From JBQSUQ01 sp052384575 (GTDB taxonomy: Bacteria; Pseudomonadota; Gammaproteobacteria; Enterobacterales; Pasteurellaceae): a DNA stretch of 64,000 bases. Positions 1 through 9,838 of the stretch are shown here, piece after piece. A model generated the notes under the pieces. The model was not told where the DNA came from, did not search any database, and worked only from the letters and a program-made list of their open reading frames with translations. The translations under genes and the position numbers were made by a program. The DNA lies in the NCBI GenBank assembly GCA_052384575.1, contig JBQSUQ010000001.1. One strand, 5' to 3'. The first letter of the stretch is position 1. Each line of letters opens with the position of its first letter.

Positions 1-76
1 TTTATTCTTAATGACTTCGATTGTACTGATTGCTTCTCGGCTATTAGTTTTACGCACCGCAAAAGGAAGGAAATAA
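1..76 (+). CDS. pstC: Phosphate ABC transporter permease PstC, C-terminal end only
   Basis: The window opens inside a + strand reading frame that ends at TAA 74-76. The 24 visible residues are hydrophobic and then basic (ending KGRK), as at the cytoplasmic end of a membrane permease. pstA starts 3 bases later, and PstC normally precedes PstA in the high-affinity phosphate importer operon. The identity therefore rests mainly on gene order, because most of the gene lies outside the window. Confidence 0.8.
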   Translation, partial: LFLMTSIVLIASRLLVLRTAKGRK

Positions 77-79
77 TCA

Positions 80-922
80 ATGAAATATTTACAAAATTCC
101 CGTTTTCATTGGCGAAAATGTTGTAACAACATCATGCTAACTTTAGCTTATAGCGCAGTGATTTTTGGTCTATTTTGGTTAATTTGGATCTTATCTACAT
201 TAATCTTAAAAGGCTTACCAGCACTTTCCATCCAATTATTTATTCAAAATACACCTGCTCCAAATGAAACAGGCGGACTTTTCAACGCGCTGATAGGTTC
301 AATTTTAATGGTTTCTGTCGCAACATTGATTGCCACTCCTATAGGACTTTTAGCCGGCACTTATTTAAGTGAATACGGACGTTATTCTTGGCTAGCAAGG
401 ATAACAAGATTTTTGAATGATATTCTTCTTTCTGCCCCTTCAATTATTATAGGCTTATTTGTTTACGCTATTTATGTTGCACAAGTTAAACACTATTCAG
501 GCTGGGCTGGTTCTATAGCTTTAGCCATTTTGGTTATTCCAGTCGTGGTTCGTACCACTGACAATATGTTGAATTTAGTCCCCAATAATTTACGTGAAGC
601 TGCAGCAGCCTTAGGATGCCCACAATGGCGAATCATCACTATGATTTGTTATCGTGCTGCTCGTTCGGGTATTTTGACTGGTGTATTACTTTCTATTGCT
701 CGAATTTCAGGGGAAACAGCTCCTCTGTTATTTACCGCACTTTCAAACCAATTTATGTCGTGGAATATGAATGAACCTATGGCAAATCTCCCCGTTGTGA
801 TTTACCAATACGCAGCTAGCCCGTTTAATGATTGGAATAACTTAGCTTGGGCAGGCGCAACCTTAATTACTCTTTTCGTGCTGACCTTAAATATCTTGAC
901 CCGACTCAACATTAAAAAATAG
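80..922 (+). CDS. pstA: Phosphate ABC transporter permease PstA
   Basis: This is one of the two inner-membrane permease subunits of the PstSCAB importer, which brings inorganic phosphate in from the periplasm. The 280-residue protein has about six hydrophobic segments. The binding-protein-dependent permease (EAA) motif is visible near residues 173-192 (REAAAALGC followed by a Gly/Pro-rich region), where it would contact PstB. The ATG follows an AAGGAAGGAA ribosome site that overlaps the pstC stop. It is the middle gene of pstC-pstA-pstB, which is normally induced by phosphate starvation through PhoB; the Pho boxes would lie upstream of the window. Confidence 0.95.
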   Translation: MKYLQNSRFHWRKCCNNIMLTLAYSAVIFGLFWLIWILSTLILKGLPALSIQLFIQNTPAPNETGGLFNALIGSILMVSVATLIATPIGLLAGTYLSEYGRYSWLARITRFLNDILLSAPSIIIGLFVYAIYVAQVKHYSGWAGSIALAILVIPVVVRTTDNMLNLVPNNLREAAAALGCPQWRIITMICYRAARSGILTGVLLSIARISGETAPLLFTALSNQFMSWNMNEPMANLPVVIYQYAASPFNDWNNLAWAGATLITLFVLTLNILTRLNIKK

Positions 923-930
923 GGAAAACT

Positions 931-1704
931 ATGACTACACTACTCAACATTGATGCCAAATTAACGATTAAGCAGCTTAATTTTTACTATGACCATTTTC
1001 ACGCACTGAAAAATATTAATTTGCCAATTGCTAAGAATAAGGTAACTGCATTTATTGGGCCTTCTGGCTGTGGTAAATCCACATTGCTACGTACCTTTAA
1101 TCGAATGTTTGAACTCTATCCAAACCAAAAAGCAACAGGACAGATTTTATTAGATAATGAAAATTTACTCACTACTGATACGGATATTGCGATCATTCGC
1201 TCTAAAATTGGCATGGTCTTTCAAAAGCCAACACCTTTTCCGATGTCTATTTATGATAATGTTGCCTTTGGAATTCGCTTGTTTGAGAAATTACCCAAAT
1301 CTGAATTGAATGATCGCATTGAATGGGCGTTAACCAAATCTGCATTATGGAACGAAGTGAAAGATAAATTACACCAAAGCGGCGACAGCTTATCTGGAGG
1401 TCAGCAACAACGATTATGTATCGCACGAGGTATTGCTGTAAAGCCCGAAGTATTGTTATTAGATGAGCCTTGCTCTGCATTAGATCCGATTTCAACAATG
1501 AAAATTGAAGAACTGATTTCTGAACTCAAACACGATTACACTGTGGCGATGGTGACACATAACATGCAACAAGCAGCACGCTGCTCTGATTATACCGCCT
1601 ATATGTATCTTGGCGAATTGGTAGAATTTGGGACAACTCAACAAGTATTTGAACAGCCTAAACACCAGCAAACTGCCGATTACATTTTAGGCAAAATGGG
1701 GTAA
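931..1704 (+). CDS. pstB: Phosphate ABC transporter ATP-binding protein PstB
   Basis: This cytoplasmic ATPase powers PstCA. The 257-residue protein has every ABC signature: Walker A (GPSGCGKST, about 43-51), the Q-loop (MVFQKPTPFPMS), the LSGGQQQR signature, Walker B (EVLLLDEP) and the switch histidine (THNM). The phosphate-family features TPFPMSIYDNVAFG and SALDPISTMKIEEL are typical of PstB. It begins 9 bases after pstA behind an AGGGAAAA ribosome site and lies 68 bases before phoB, so transporter and regulator probably share a transcript. PhoU, which often follows pstB in enterics, is absent here. Confidence 0.96.
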   Translation: MTTLLNIDAKLTIKQLNFYYDHFHALKNINLPIAKNKVTAFIGPSGCGKSTLLRTFNRMFELYPNQKATGQILLDNENLLTTDTDIAIIRSKIGMVFQKPTPFPMSIYDNVAFGIRLFEKLPKSELNDRIEWALTKSALWNEVKDKLHQSGDSLSGGQQQRLCIARGIAVKPEVLLLDEPCSALDPISTMKIEELISELKHDYTVAMVTHNMQQAARCSDYTAYMYLGELVEFGTTQQVFEQPKHQQTADYILGKMG

Positions 1705-1772
1705 AATACATCACATACATAATCAGTTACTAAATTTTACCAATGAATTTTAAATACAGGTTATGAAATATC

Positions 1773-2462
1773 ATGAAAGGCAAAATTCTGATTGTTGAAG
1801 ATGAACATTCTATTCGAGAGATGATCGCTTTCTATTTAACTCATCAAGAATATGAAGTCATTACAGCAGAAAATTATCTAAGTGCGGTTAAAAAATTAAA
1901 CGAAAATCCCAAACTGATTTTATTAGACTGGATGTTACCTGGACGTTCAGGTATACAGCTCATTGACTATCTCAAAAAGCACGAAGAAAGCGCCAAAATA
2001 CCCATTATAATGCTGACAGCTCGTAGCGCCGAAGAAGATTGCATTACTTGTTTAAATGCTGGAGCTGATGATTATATAACCAAACCATTTTCGCCTAAAA
2101 TTTTACTCGCCCGAATTGAAGCTCTTTGGCGACGAACATATGATCCGCCAAGTACAATCCTCTGCATAGATAACCTCAGTATTGACCAAGAAGCTCAACG
2201 TGTTTTCTGTGACAACAAAAATATTGAACTAAGCCATACAGAATATAAACTTTTGCATTTTTTTATGTCGCATGCTGAAAAAGTGTATAGTCGAGAACAG
2301 TTACTTGATTTTATTTGGGGAAATGATAATTATGTAGAAGACAGAACAGTTGATTCTTATATCCGTCGTTTACGCAAAAGCTTAGAACCTTACAAGTTTG
2401 ATCGCTATATACAAACAGTTAGAGGTTCAGGATATCGTTTTTCTAGCCACTTTGATGACTAA
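1773..2462 (+). CDS. phoB: Phosphate regulon response regulator PhoB
   Basis: This DNA-binding regulator activates Pho genes when phosphorylated by PhoR. The 229-residue protein has an N-terminal receiver domain with the acidic pair near residues 10-11, phospho-acceptor Asp52 (LDWMLPG) and Lys in the ITKPFSP motif. A C-terminal winged-helix OmpR/PhoB domain follows, with the VEDRTVDSYIRRLRK recognition region and the RGSGYRF wing. It is only 2 bases upstream of phoR, so the two are probably translationally coupled. An uptake-signal copy lies inside the gene near 1880. The length matches E. coli PhoB. Confidence 0.95.
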   Translation: MKGKILIVEDEHSIREMIAFYLTHQEYEVITAENYLSAVKKLNENPKLILLDWMLPGRSGIQLIDYLKKHEESAKIPIIMLTARSAEEDCITCLNAGADDYITKPFSPKILLARIEALWRRTYDPPSTILCIDNLSIDQEAQRVFCDNKNIELSHTEYKLLHFFMSHAEKVYSREQLLDFIWGNDNYVEDRTVDSYIRRLRKSLEPYKFDRYIQTVRGSGYRFSSHFDD

Positions 2463-2464
2463 AG

Positions 2465-3748
2465 ATGAAATTTAATTACCCTATTATAAAAAATGTGATT
2501 TTACAGCTAGTACTAACAGGAAGTATTTCTTTTTTATTTAGCTTATTCAGCAAAACTTTCTCATTTTGGTTCATTATTAGCTTGTTACTGCTCATCATTT
2601 GGCATAATTATAATGAAGCAATCTTATTACAACTCCTCAATCCGAACAAACCAAAGCCTAAAAAACAAAAAAGAACGGCAATAGAATACATTTCTCAAAC
2701 CGCTGCATATTATCAAGAGAGTAACCGAAGAGATAAAATAAAAACATTACGTTTATTGTCCAAACTAAATCGTAATATTAAATATCTTCCCGATGCAGTG
2801 ATTATTTGCAAAAACAATGGCGATATATCATGGTGTAATCAATCCGCTCAGCAACTATTCGAATTTTTTTGGGAAAAGAAAGTCAATAAAAGTATATTTA
2901 ATGTCATTTTTTATCCTGAATTCAGACCTTACTTTCAACAAGAGAATACTCAACGTCCCCTCGTTTTATTAGATCATAATAAGCGCTATATTGAGCTTCA
3001 CTTAAATAGATATGACAATGCGTCACTTCTCATCATCGCAAGAAATGTCACTTCATTCGTTCGATTACTTCATAGTAGACAAACTTTTTTAGCCAATATT
3101 AACCATGAATTAAGAACACCTTTAACTGTTCTGCAAGGTTATTTAGAAATGTTAGAGTCTGATCCTCATAACAACGAATTATATGAACAATCGATATCAG
3201 CAATGAAAGCACAGAGTCAAAGAATGGCTAATTTAATTCAACAATTAGGCATTTTATCCAAAATAGAAAATTCAAATAATACTGAACATTGTGCAGTGAA
3301 TGTATCTGACATCATAATTTCACTGAAAAAACATTCATCAATTTTACAACAAGCCCACCGAATTCATTATGAAATAGAACCGGATATTTATGTTATGGGC
3401 GATGAAAATCAAATACAGAGTGCGATATCAAATTTAATCTATAATGCCTTACGCCATTCAGGTGATAATGCGTTTATAGAGGTTTCATGGAAACGTTGTG
3501 AACAAGGGGCACAATTTATCATTAAAGATAATGGTGTTGGCATTGAAGCGAAACATTTAGCACATCTAACAGAACGATTCTATCGAGTAGATGAATCTAG
3601 GAGTAATGAAACTGGAGGAAGTGGGCTAGGACTTGCCATAGTTAAGCACGCCTTAGAACAACACAACAGCCAGCTTCAAATTCTAAGTGAGGTAAATAAA
3701 GGTAGTGAATTTTCTTTTATTCTTAAGGAAGAAAAGCAGCTTACTTGA
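2465..3748 (+). CDS. phoR: Phosphate regulon sensor histidine kinase PhoR
   Basis: This membrane sensor kinase phosphorylates PhoB under phosphate limitation, with input from the Pst transporter. The 427 residues comprise two hydrophobic segments within about 1-50, a basic linker, a PAS-like region (about 107-190), the HisKA box with His214 (NINHELRTPL) and an HATPase_c domain with N box (SNLIYNALRHS), G1 (DNGVGIE), F (ERFYRVDE) and G2 (GSGLGLAIV) motifs. The length and the absence of a large periplasmic loop fit PhoR. It is convergent with hrpA across a 40-base gap in which I see no clear terminator. Confidence 0.94.
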   Translation: MKFNYPIIKNVILQLVLTGSISFLFSLFSKTFSFWFIISLLLLIIWHNYNEAILLQLLNPNKPKPKKQKRTAIEYISQTAAYYQESNRRDKIKTLRLLSKLNRNIKYLPDAVIICKNNGDISWCNQSAQQLFEFFWEKKVNKSIFNVIFYPEFRPYFQQENTQRPLVLLDHNKRYIELHLNRYDNASLLIIARNVTSFVRLLHSRQTFLANINHELRTPLTVLQGYLEMLESDPHNNELYEQSISAMKAQSQRMANLIQQLGILSKIENSNNTEHCAVNVSDIIISLKKHSSILQQAHRIHYEIEPDIYVMGDENQIQSAISNLIYNALRHSGDNAFIEVSWKRCEQGAQFIIKDNGVGIEAKHLAHLTERFYRVDESRSNETGGSGLGLAIVKHALEQHNSQLQILSEVNKGSEFSFILKEEKQLT

Positions 3749-3788
3749 ACTTCATTAAAATATGAATTTTCTCCTTATAAATCCAACG

Positions 3789-6700
3789 TTAAATACTCGC
3801 AATCACATTCAAAATCCGTTTGTCGGAAATGGGGTATTTTGTGCCCAGTTGTTGGGCGAATAAACTCACTCGTAATTCCTCGATCATATAAGGAATTTCT
3901 TTCACCTCATCAGAGTGCGGTTTGGATTTAGGCAGTTTTGCCAGTAGCTGTTGATAGGCTTGGCTCACTTGTTCCACTCGCAACATCGCCGCCCGATCAC
4001 GATTGACATCTTGTAACAATTTATCAAGACGTTTATCAATGGCGGTGAGATAACGTTGCACATCATTTAAGCGGGCATAACCTGTTTTTTGCACAAAGCC
4101 GGGATAAATCAAACCACTCAATTGCACTTTAATATCAGACAGGGCAAATGCCATGGTGAAATCCATTTTGCCTTTTAAGCGTTTGTTTAACTCGTAAGTT
4201 AAGGTCAAAATCTGTTCCACTTGTTTGGCAATGTCCACCGTGGTTTCATTGAGGTTTTCACGAATAAAATCACGCAGTTTATCGAAATCCGATTCGTTCC
4301 AAACCAATCCACCAAAATCGCCGATCAGTTTATCCACCGCACAAGCGATACAGTCATCAATCAGTTCTAACACTCGCCCAAATGGGGTGAAATACAAACC
4401 GAGTTTTGATTTATTCGGGAGCTTTTCGTGCAGATATTTAATGGGGGAAGGCACATTCAGTAACAATAAACGGCGTAAACCTTGTTGCATTGCCACTTGT
4501 TGCTCAAATTCCGTTTCAAACAGTTTAATGCCAACGGCATCTTCTTCATCCACAATGGCAGGAAAGGCTTTAACGGTGAATCCACGTTTTTTCTGTTCAT
4601 AACATTGTGGCAACTGATCAAAGTTCCAAAGGTGAATGCCACTTTGTTCTATGCCGTCGTCTGCCACCGCCGCAATACTTTCTTGCACCTGATCTTTAAG
4701 TTGGAATTTCAGACTGTCTAAATCCATAGATTCCGCTATTTTTTTGCCTTTATCATCAATCACTCGGAAAGTCATTTTTAAATGGCTGGGTAACTGATCC
4801 AATTGCCAACTTTCAGGCTCAACGCTGACGCCTGTCATACGGCGAAGTTCATAAATCAGGCTTTCTAATAGCGGTTTTTCAAAGGGTTTTGCTCGTCCTA
4901 AAAACGCCTCAGCATAATTGGGGGCGGGCACGAAATTTCGGCGTAACGATTTGGGTAAAGATTTAATCAAGGCAATAATTAATTCTTTGCGTAAACCTGG
5001 AATTTGCCAATCAAAGCCTGTCATCTCCACTTGATTCAATAAGGGCAAGGGAATATGCACGGTAACGCCATCGGCTTCCGTTCCCGGCTCAAATTGATAG
5101 GTGAGTTTGAATTTTAAATTGCCTTGATGCCAGAAATTCGGGAAATCCAGTTCGCTGACTTGCTCTGCATTGTCTTTGGTTAAAAAGGCTTTTTCAAAAT
5201 TGAGCAATTCAGGATCTTGTTGACTGGCTTTTTTCCACCAGCTATCAAAATGTCGTTGAGACACCACTTCCGTGCCAATTCGTTGATCGTAAAAATCAAA
5301 TAAGGTGCGTTCATCCACCAAAATATCACGGCGGCGACTTTTATGTTCTAAATCTTCGATCTCTTTGATTAACTTGCGATTTTGGTGAAAAAACGAATGC
5401 TTCGTGAACCAATCCCCTTCCACTAACGCCGATTGAATAAAAATTTCACGGCTAATTTGCGGATCGATAGATCCATAATTCACAGGGCGATTTGCCACAA
5501 TGGGCACACCATAGAGGCTGACTTTTTCATCCGCCATCACTGCCCCTTTGGATTTTGACCAACGAGGTTCCGCATAAGATTTTTTGACTAAATGGGTTGC
5601 CAGTGGCTCAATCCATTCTGCCTCAATATCTGCCAGCATTCGTCCCCAAAGCTTGGAGGTTTCCACCAATTCTGCCGCCATCACCCATTTTGGCTGCTTT
5701 TTAAACAGAACAGAATTCGGGAAAATAGCAAAATGGGCATTGCGTGCACCTAAATATTGGCTCTTTTCAGCTTCTTTCATCCCAATGTGAGACAGCAAAC
5801 CGCTTAAAAGTGCGGTATGAATTTGTGCATATTCCGCAGGTTGTGAATTAATCGGTAAGCCCATTTCTCGCACAGTTAAACGAATTTGATGATAAATATC
5901 TTGCCATTCACGAATACGTAAATAATTCAGATAATCCTTTTGGCATAAACGGCGAAATTGGTTTTTCGATAAGTCTTTTTGTTGTGTTTGGATAAATTGC
6001 CATAAATTAACAAAGGCTAAGAAATCGGATTTTTTATCAGCAAAACGGCGATGTTTATCATCGGCGGATTGTTGTTTTTCTTGCGGTCGTTCACGAGGAT
6101 CTTGAATGGATAACGCCGACACAATAATCATCACTTCGTGCAAGCAATTATATTTTACGGCGGTCAGCAACATTTTGGCTAAACGAGGATCCACTGGCAA
6201 TTGTGCCAATTGTCTGCCCGTTTGGGTTAATTGCCGTTTTTCACCGAATTTGGTTTTAACAAACTGGAACGCCTCTAATTCTTCTAACAGTTTGATACCG
6301 TCTTGAATGTTGCGTTTATCGGGTGCATCCACAAAGGGAAAAGCATCAATGTCATCTAAGCCCAGTGCGGTCATCTGTAAAATAACGGAGGCAAGATTGG
6401 TTCGCAAAATTTCAGGATCGGTAAATTCAGGGCGGTTATTGAAATCCTCTTCTGAATACAGGCGGATACAAATCCCTTCGCTCACCCGACCACAACGCCC
6501 TTTCCGCTGATTAGCTGAGGCTTGTGAAATAGGTTCAATGGGCAAACGTTGTACTTTTGTGCGATAACTATAACGAGAAATTCTGGCTGTACCCGGATCA
6601 ATCACATATTTAATCCCCGGAACAGTTAAAGAGGTTTCTGCTACGTTGGTGGCAAGCACAATACGGTTTAAACCTGAAGGATGAAAAATTTTATTCTGTT

Positions 6701-7697
6701 CTTGTGCAGACAAACGGGCAAAGAGCGGTAAAATTTCCGTGTGTTTTAAATCTTGTTTTTGTAATGCCTCGGCGGTATCACGAATTTCACGCTCACCATT
6801 CAGAAAGATCAAAATATCGCCACGCCCTTCCGCCTGCAATTCATCTACCGCATTTAAAATACCTTGCAATTGGTCTTGATCTTCTTCGATAATTGGGCGA
6901 TAACGCACTTCAACAGGATAGGTTCTGCCTGACACTTCAATAATCGGGGCGTTGTTAAAATGCTTGGAAAAACGTTCCACATCAATGGTAGCAGAGGTAA
7001 TGATCACCTTTAAGTCAGGGCGTTTTGGCAACAACTGTTTGAGGTAACCGAGAATAAAATCATTGTTTAAACTGCGTTCGTGGGCTTCATCAATAATTAA
7101 GGTATCGTATTGATTCAGGAAAGGATCGTGCTGAATTTCCGCCAATAAAATCCCATCTGTCATTAATTTAACAAGGGTATTTTCACTGATTTGATCGTTA
7201 AAACGCACTTTATAGCCCACCAAATCGCCCAGTTCCGTTTTCAGCTCTTCCGCAATTCGTGTGGCAACGGAACGTGCGGCAATGCGGCGAGGTTGGGTAT
7301 GTCCAATAAAGCCTTTCGTGCCTAAGCCTAATTCCAAGCACATCTTGGGCAATTGGGTGGTTTTTCCTGATCCCGTTTCCCCAGCAATTACCACTACTTG
7401 ATGTTGTGAAATCAAGGCTTGAATTTCTGCTTTGCGTTGGCTCACAGGTAAATTTTCTGGAAATTCAATATTTTTCACCGCACTTTTGCGTTGAGTTAAA
7501 CGTAATTGTGCTTGCTGGATTTGAATTGAAATTTCATCAATAATTTGTTGCTTTACTTCTTCATTCCTAACCTGAGTTAACCCTTTAATACGCGCAAATA
7601 AACGACGCTGATCGATCAACATCATATCTGTTAATTGATTTAGTAAGGATTTCTGCTGTTCTGTAAAAACAATTTTCTTTTTCTTCATAATCTGCAT
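3789..7697 (-). CDS. hrpA: ATP-dependent RNA helicase HrpA (DEAH-box)
   Basis: This large cytoplasmic DEAH-box RNA helicase is linked in other bacteria to mRNA processing and rescue of stalled ribosomes. The 1302-residue protein shows motif I GETGSGKTTQ (about 105-114), motif II DEAH, motif III SATI, a QRKGRCGRV-type motif VI, and the long C-terminal HrpA domains (HA2, OB-fold, DUF3418) that set it apart from shorter HrpB. Its length matches HrpA of enterics. Two in-frame ATGs (7697 and 7688) are possible starts and neither has a strong ribosome site; I kept the longer. It is the last gene before convergence with phoR. Confidence 0.95.
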   Translation of the reverse strand: MQIMKKKKIVFTEQQKSLLNQLTDMMLIDQRRLFARIKGLTQVRNEEVKQQIIDEISIQIQQAQLRLTQRKSAVKNIEFPENLPVSQRKAEIQALISQHQVVVIAGETGSGKTTQLPKMCLELGLGTKGFIGHTQPRRIAARSVATRIAEELKTELGDLVGYKVRFNDQISENTLVKLMTDGILLAEIQHDPFLNQYDTLIIDEAHERSLNNDFILGYLKQLLPKRPDLKVIITSATIDVERFSKHFNNAPIIEVSGRTYPVEVRYRPIIEEDQDQLQGILNAVDELQAEGRGDILIFLNGEREIRDTAEALQKQDLKHTEILPLFARLSAQEQNKIFHPSGLNRIVLATNVAETSLTVPGIKYVIDPGTARISRYSYRTKVQRLPIEPISQASANQRKGRCGRVSEGICIRLYSEEDFNNRPEFTDPEILRTNLASVILQMTALGLDDIDAFPFVDAPDKRNIQDGIKLLEELEAFQFVKTKFGEKRQLTQTGRQLAQLPVDPRLAKMLLTAVKYNCLHEVMIIVSALSIQDPRERPQEKQQSADDKHRRFADKKSDFLAFVNLWQFIQTQQKDLSKNQFRRLCQKDYLNYLRIREWQDIYHQIRLTVREMGLPINSQPAEYAQIHTALLSGLLSHIGMKEAEKSQYLGARNAHFAIFPNSVLFKKQPKWVMAAELVETSKLWGRMLADIEAEWIEPLATHLVKKSYAEPRWSKSKGAVMADEKVSLYGVPIVANRPVNYGSIDPQISREIFIQSALVEGDWFTKHSFFHQNRKLIKEIEDLEHKSRRRDILVDERTLFDFYDQRIGTEVVSQRHFDSWWKKASQQDPELLNFEKAFLTKDNAEQVSELDFPNFWHQGNLKFKLTYQFEPGTEADGVTVHIPLPLLNQVEMTGFDWQIPGLRKELIIALIKSLPKSLRRNFVPAPNYAEAFLGRAKPFEKPLLESLIYELRRMTGVSVEPESWQLDQLPSHLKMTFRVIDDKGKKIAESMDLDSLKFQLKDQVQESIAAVADDGIEQSGIHLWNFDQLPQCYEQKKRGFTVKAFPAIVDEEDAVGIKLFETEFEQQVAMQQGLRRLLLLNVPSPIKYLHEKLPNKSKLGLYFTPFGRVLELIDDCIACAVDKLIGDFGGLVWNESDFDKLRDFIRENLNETTVDIAKQVEQILTLTYELNKRLKGKMDFTMAFALSDIKVQLSGLIYPGFVQKTGYARLNDVQRYLTAIDKRLDKLLQDVNRDRAAMLRVEQVSQAYQQLLAKLPKSKPHSDEVKEIPYMIEELRVSLFAQQLGTKYPISDKRILNVIASI

Positions 7698-7707
7698 AGC
7701 TGAACTA

Positions 7708-7729
7708 AAAGGACGCCAATGCGCCCTTT
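7708..7729 (-). terminator. Possible terminator after the UPF0756 gene
   Basis: An imperfect hairpin (AAAGGaCGC paired with GCGcCCTTT, one mismatch, 4-nt loop) is followed on the minus strand by TTTTAG. It sits between the UPF0756 gene and hrpA. It is weak and may only attenuate transcription. Confidence 0.35.
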
Positions 7730-7736
7730 ATATCAT

Positions 7737-8189
7737 TTACTTTCCACCAATCAATAAGGATAAAATGCCCCCAGCAATTAAAGGACCAACGGGAATTCCG
7801 CCTAAAAACGCAACACCAGCAATGGTACCAATTAACAATCCTGTCAGTAGCAAAGGCTGTGTTCCCATTAAATTGACACCTCGACCTCCTAACCAAGCCA
7901 CTAAAATGCCAACCGCTACGGCTAACCACATTTTCCAATGTAATAGTGCAGCAAAATTGGGTAAAGGAATTTTACCCGATACAATAGGGCTTAAGACGCC
8001 AATAGTAAGAATAATAATACCAATACTTAAACCATATTTTTCAGTAAAAGGGATATATCTGGATAAAAAAGTTTGCTGCATTAACAGCAAGATGGTAGCA
8101 GAAATGGTAATGGAGCTATTATTGCCCAGCACGCCAAGCAAAATCAGCATAACTAATAATAATGCAATTGAATTAAAATGAAGCGACAT
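7737..8189 (-). CDS. UPF0756 (DUF441) inner-membrane protein
   Basis: This 150-residue protein has about four or five hydrophobic segments and Gly-rich turns (GGIPVGPLIAGG near the C-terminus). It resembles the conserved YeaL/UPF0756 family, whose function is unknown to me. The ATG has an AGGAAAATT ribosome site. An uptake-signal copy (8201-8209) lies just upstream of the start. It is alone between a peptide-binding lipoprotein gene and hrpA, so the neighbourhood gives no functional hint. I recognise the family from overall pattern and length. Confidence 0.8.
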   Translation of the reverse strand: MSLHFNSIALLLVMLILLGVLGNNSSITISATILLLMQQTFLSRYIPFTEKYGLSIGIIILTIGVLSPIVSGKIPLPNFAALLHWKMWLAVAVGILVAWLGGRGVNLMGTQPLLLTGLLIGTIAGVAFLGGIPVGPLIAGGILSLLIGGK

Positions 8190-8260
8190 AATTTTCCTAA
8201 AAGTGCGGTGGAAAAAAGAAAAGTTTTGCGAATTATAGCAAATTTATTATTTGAATGATC

Positions 8261-9805
8261 TTATTTATTTTGCACGCGTCGATAAAGATCTTTGCTATAT
8301 AACACGCCTGTTGGATTTTTCAGACTATATCCTGCCAACAAGGGTTGAATATTCATTGCATGGGTATATTGGAAAAGCGGCAACACCACTTTTTCTTGTT
8401 GCATAATATCAATCACTTTTTGATAAATTTCCGCACGTTTTTGTTCGGAAGCTGTTAGACTTTCCAATAACAATTGATCCACATCTGAATGGCTAAAACC
8501 CATTTTATTGTCAGGATTGGTTGAATGTAACAAATTCAAAAATGCTGAAAGTTCATTATAATCCGCACACCAACCAGAGCGAATCAACTGAAAATCACCC
8601 GTTGCGCGTTTCTCCAATAACTCGGTATAGGTCACAGCCTCTGGCACAATACGTAATAAATCCGATTGAGACCAGGCGCGAATCAAACGCTCTGCAATCA
8701 CATTATGAGGAAAACTATTATCATAGGTTAAACGCAAGCTAATGGGTTGTTTTATTTCTGCAAGCTGCAAAAGTCGCTCAATTTCTTGCGGTTGGAATTC
8801 CTGTTCCTGTTTAGGCTGCATATGCAACGGTAAAAAATTCAAGCCATTAGACAACACATTTGCTTTTTTCAGCACCATGCCTTTGGTGTAAATCATCGAA
8901 ACTAACGCTTTTCGCACCGCACTTTTGGCTAGCAAAGGATCCTTAAAATTGAACTCATAAAAGTAGGTACAGAGTTTCGGAAAATAACGAGTGATCGTTT
9001 CTTGTTGCTTTGGCTTTTCCACAATATCAAACTGCTGAAGATCTTGTTCACCGCTTATTTTTCGATAAATAACTTGATTAAAATAACCTTTACTTGTATT
9101 CCAATAATGCGGATTTTTTTCTAATCGAATTTCCTGTTCATTTTCTGATATTAAACGATAGGCACCGTTGTAAACATGAGGTTGCTCGTTTTGCGGTAAT
9201 AAAACCAAATGGGCGAGCATTTGTGGTAAATAAGGCGTTGGTTTATCCAATATGATTTTAATATGCTGCGGATCTAAGGCTTGAATACCTAAATGCTCAA
9301 CTGATAATTCGCCTTGCAATACCGCACTCGCGTTTTGCATATTCATATAGCTTAAATATTGCTTTTGCGGATGATCTGATTGTGCTAAACGTTGCCAACT
9401 TGCCACAATATCCTGTGCTGAAAATACCTCACCATTTGACCACTTTAACCCTTCACGCAAAGTAAAAATCCATGTTTTTTGATCTGTTGTGGTCCAAGAT
9501 TCAGCAATGCCAGGTTTAATATTACCCAGTTGATCGTAAATCACTACTCCTTCGAATAAATCTCGCATTAATGCAGCTTGTTCAGGCTGTTTTATTTGTT
9601 GGATTTCAGTGGCAAGATCTAAATAACTGCCTCGTAATAAAGTATCGACGGGCAATACTTCTGACAACGTTGGCTTCTGTTCAACGGAATTGGCAGGAAC
9701 TTGTGGTTTTATCTGATCTACAGGCTCACAGGCGGTTAGTAAAACAAATAAAAAACTAACCGCACTTAAACGCAGAAAAGAAAGAAAAACCTTAACACCA
9801 ATCAT
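8261..9805 (-). CDS. Family-5 ABC transporter solute-binding lipoprotein (OppA-like)
   Basis: This is a predicted periplasm-facing lipoprotein of the SBP_bac_5 (peptide/nickel/opine) family. A signal peptide ends in the lipobox LLTAC. The body has the family hallmarks: a MRDLFEGVV segment, WTFTLREGLKWSNGEVFSA-like core and a C-terminal region with two lobes joined late. I chose ATG at 9805 (514 residues) with a GGGG ribosome site 7 bases upstream; the longer frame starts at TTG 9835 with no such site. It lies 33 bases after degS. No permease or ATPase genes are adjacent, so it would need partners encoded elsewhere. The ligand is unknown. Confidence 0.8.
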   Translation of the reverse strand: MIGVKVFLSFLRLSAVSFLFVLLTACEPVDQIKPQVPANSVEQKPTLSEVLPVDTLLRGSYLDLATEIQQIKQPEQAALMRDLFEGVVIYDQLGNIKPGIAESWTTTDQKTWIFTLREGLKWSNGEVFSAQDIVASWQRLAQSDHPQKQYLSYMNMQNASAVLQGELSVEHLGIQALDPQHIKIILDKPTPYLPQMLAHLVLLPQNEQPHVYNGAYRLISENEQEIRLEKNPHYWNTSKGYFNQVIYRKISGEQDLQQFDIVEKPKQQETITRYFPKLCTYFYEFNFKDPLLAKSAVRKALVSMIYTKGMVLKKANVLSNGLNFLPLHMQPKQEQEFQPQEIERLLQLAEIKQPISLRLTYDNSFPHNVIAERLIRAWSQSDLLRIVPEAVTYTELLEKRATGDFQLIRSGWCADYNELSAFLNLLHSTNPDNKMGFSHSDVDQLLLESLTASEQKRAEIYQKVIDIMQQEKVVLPLFQYTHAMNIQPLLAGYSLKNPTGVLYSKDLYRRVQNK

Positions 9806-9838
9806 CTTATTACCCCAATGAATATCATCCACCAAAAC

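Noticed and set aside
3749..3788. Terminator between phoR and hrpA
   Set aside because: No stem with a T run was seen in this 40-base convergent gap.
9806..9835. Upstream TTG start for the binding lipoprotein
   Set aside because: It gives ten extra polar residues before the signal peptide and has no ribosome site; ATG 9805 has one and gives a normal signal peptide.
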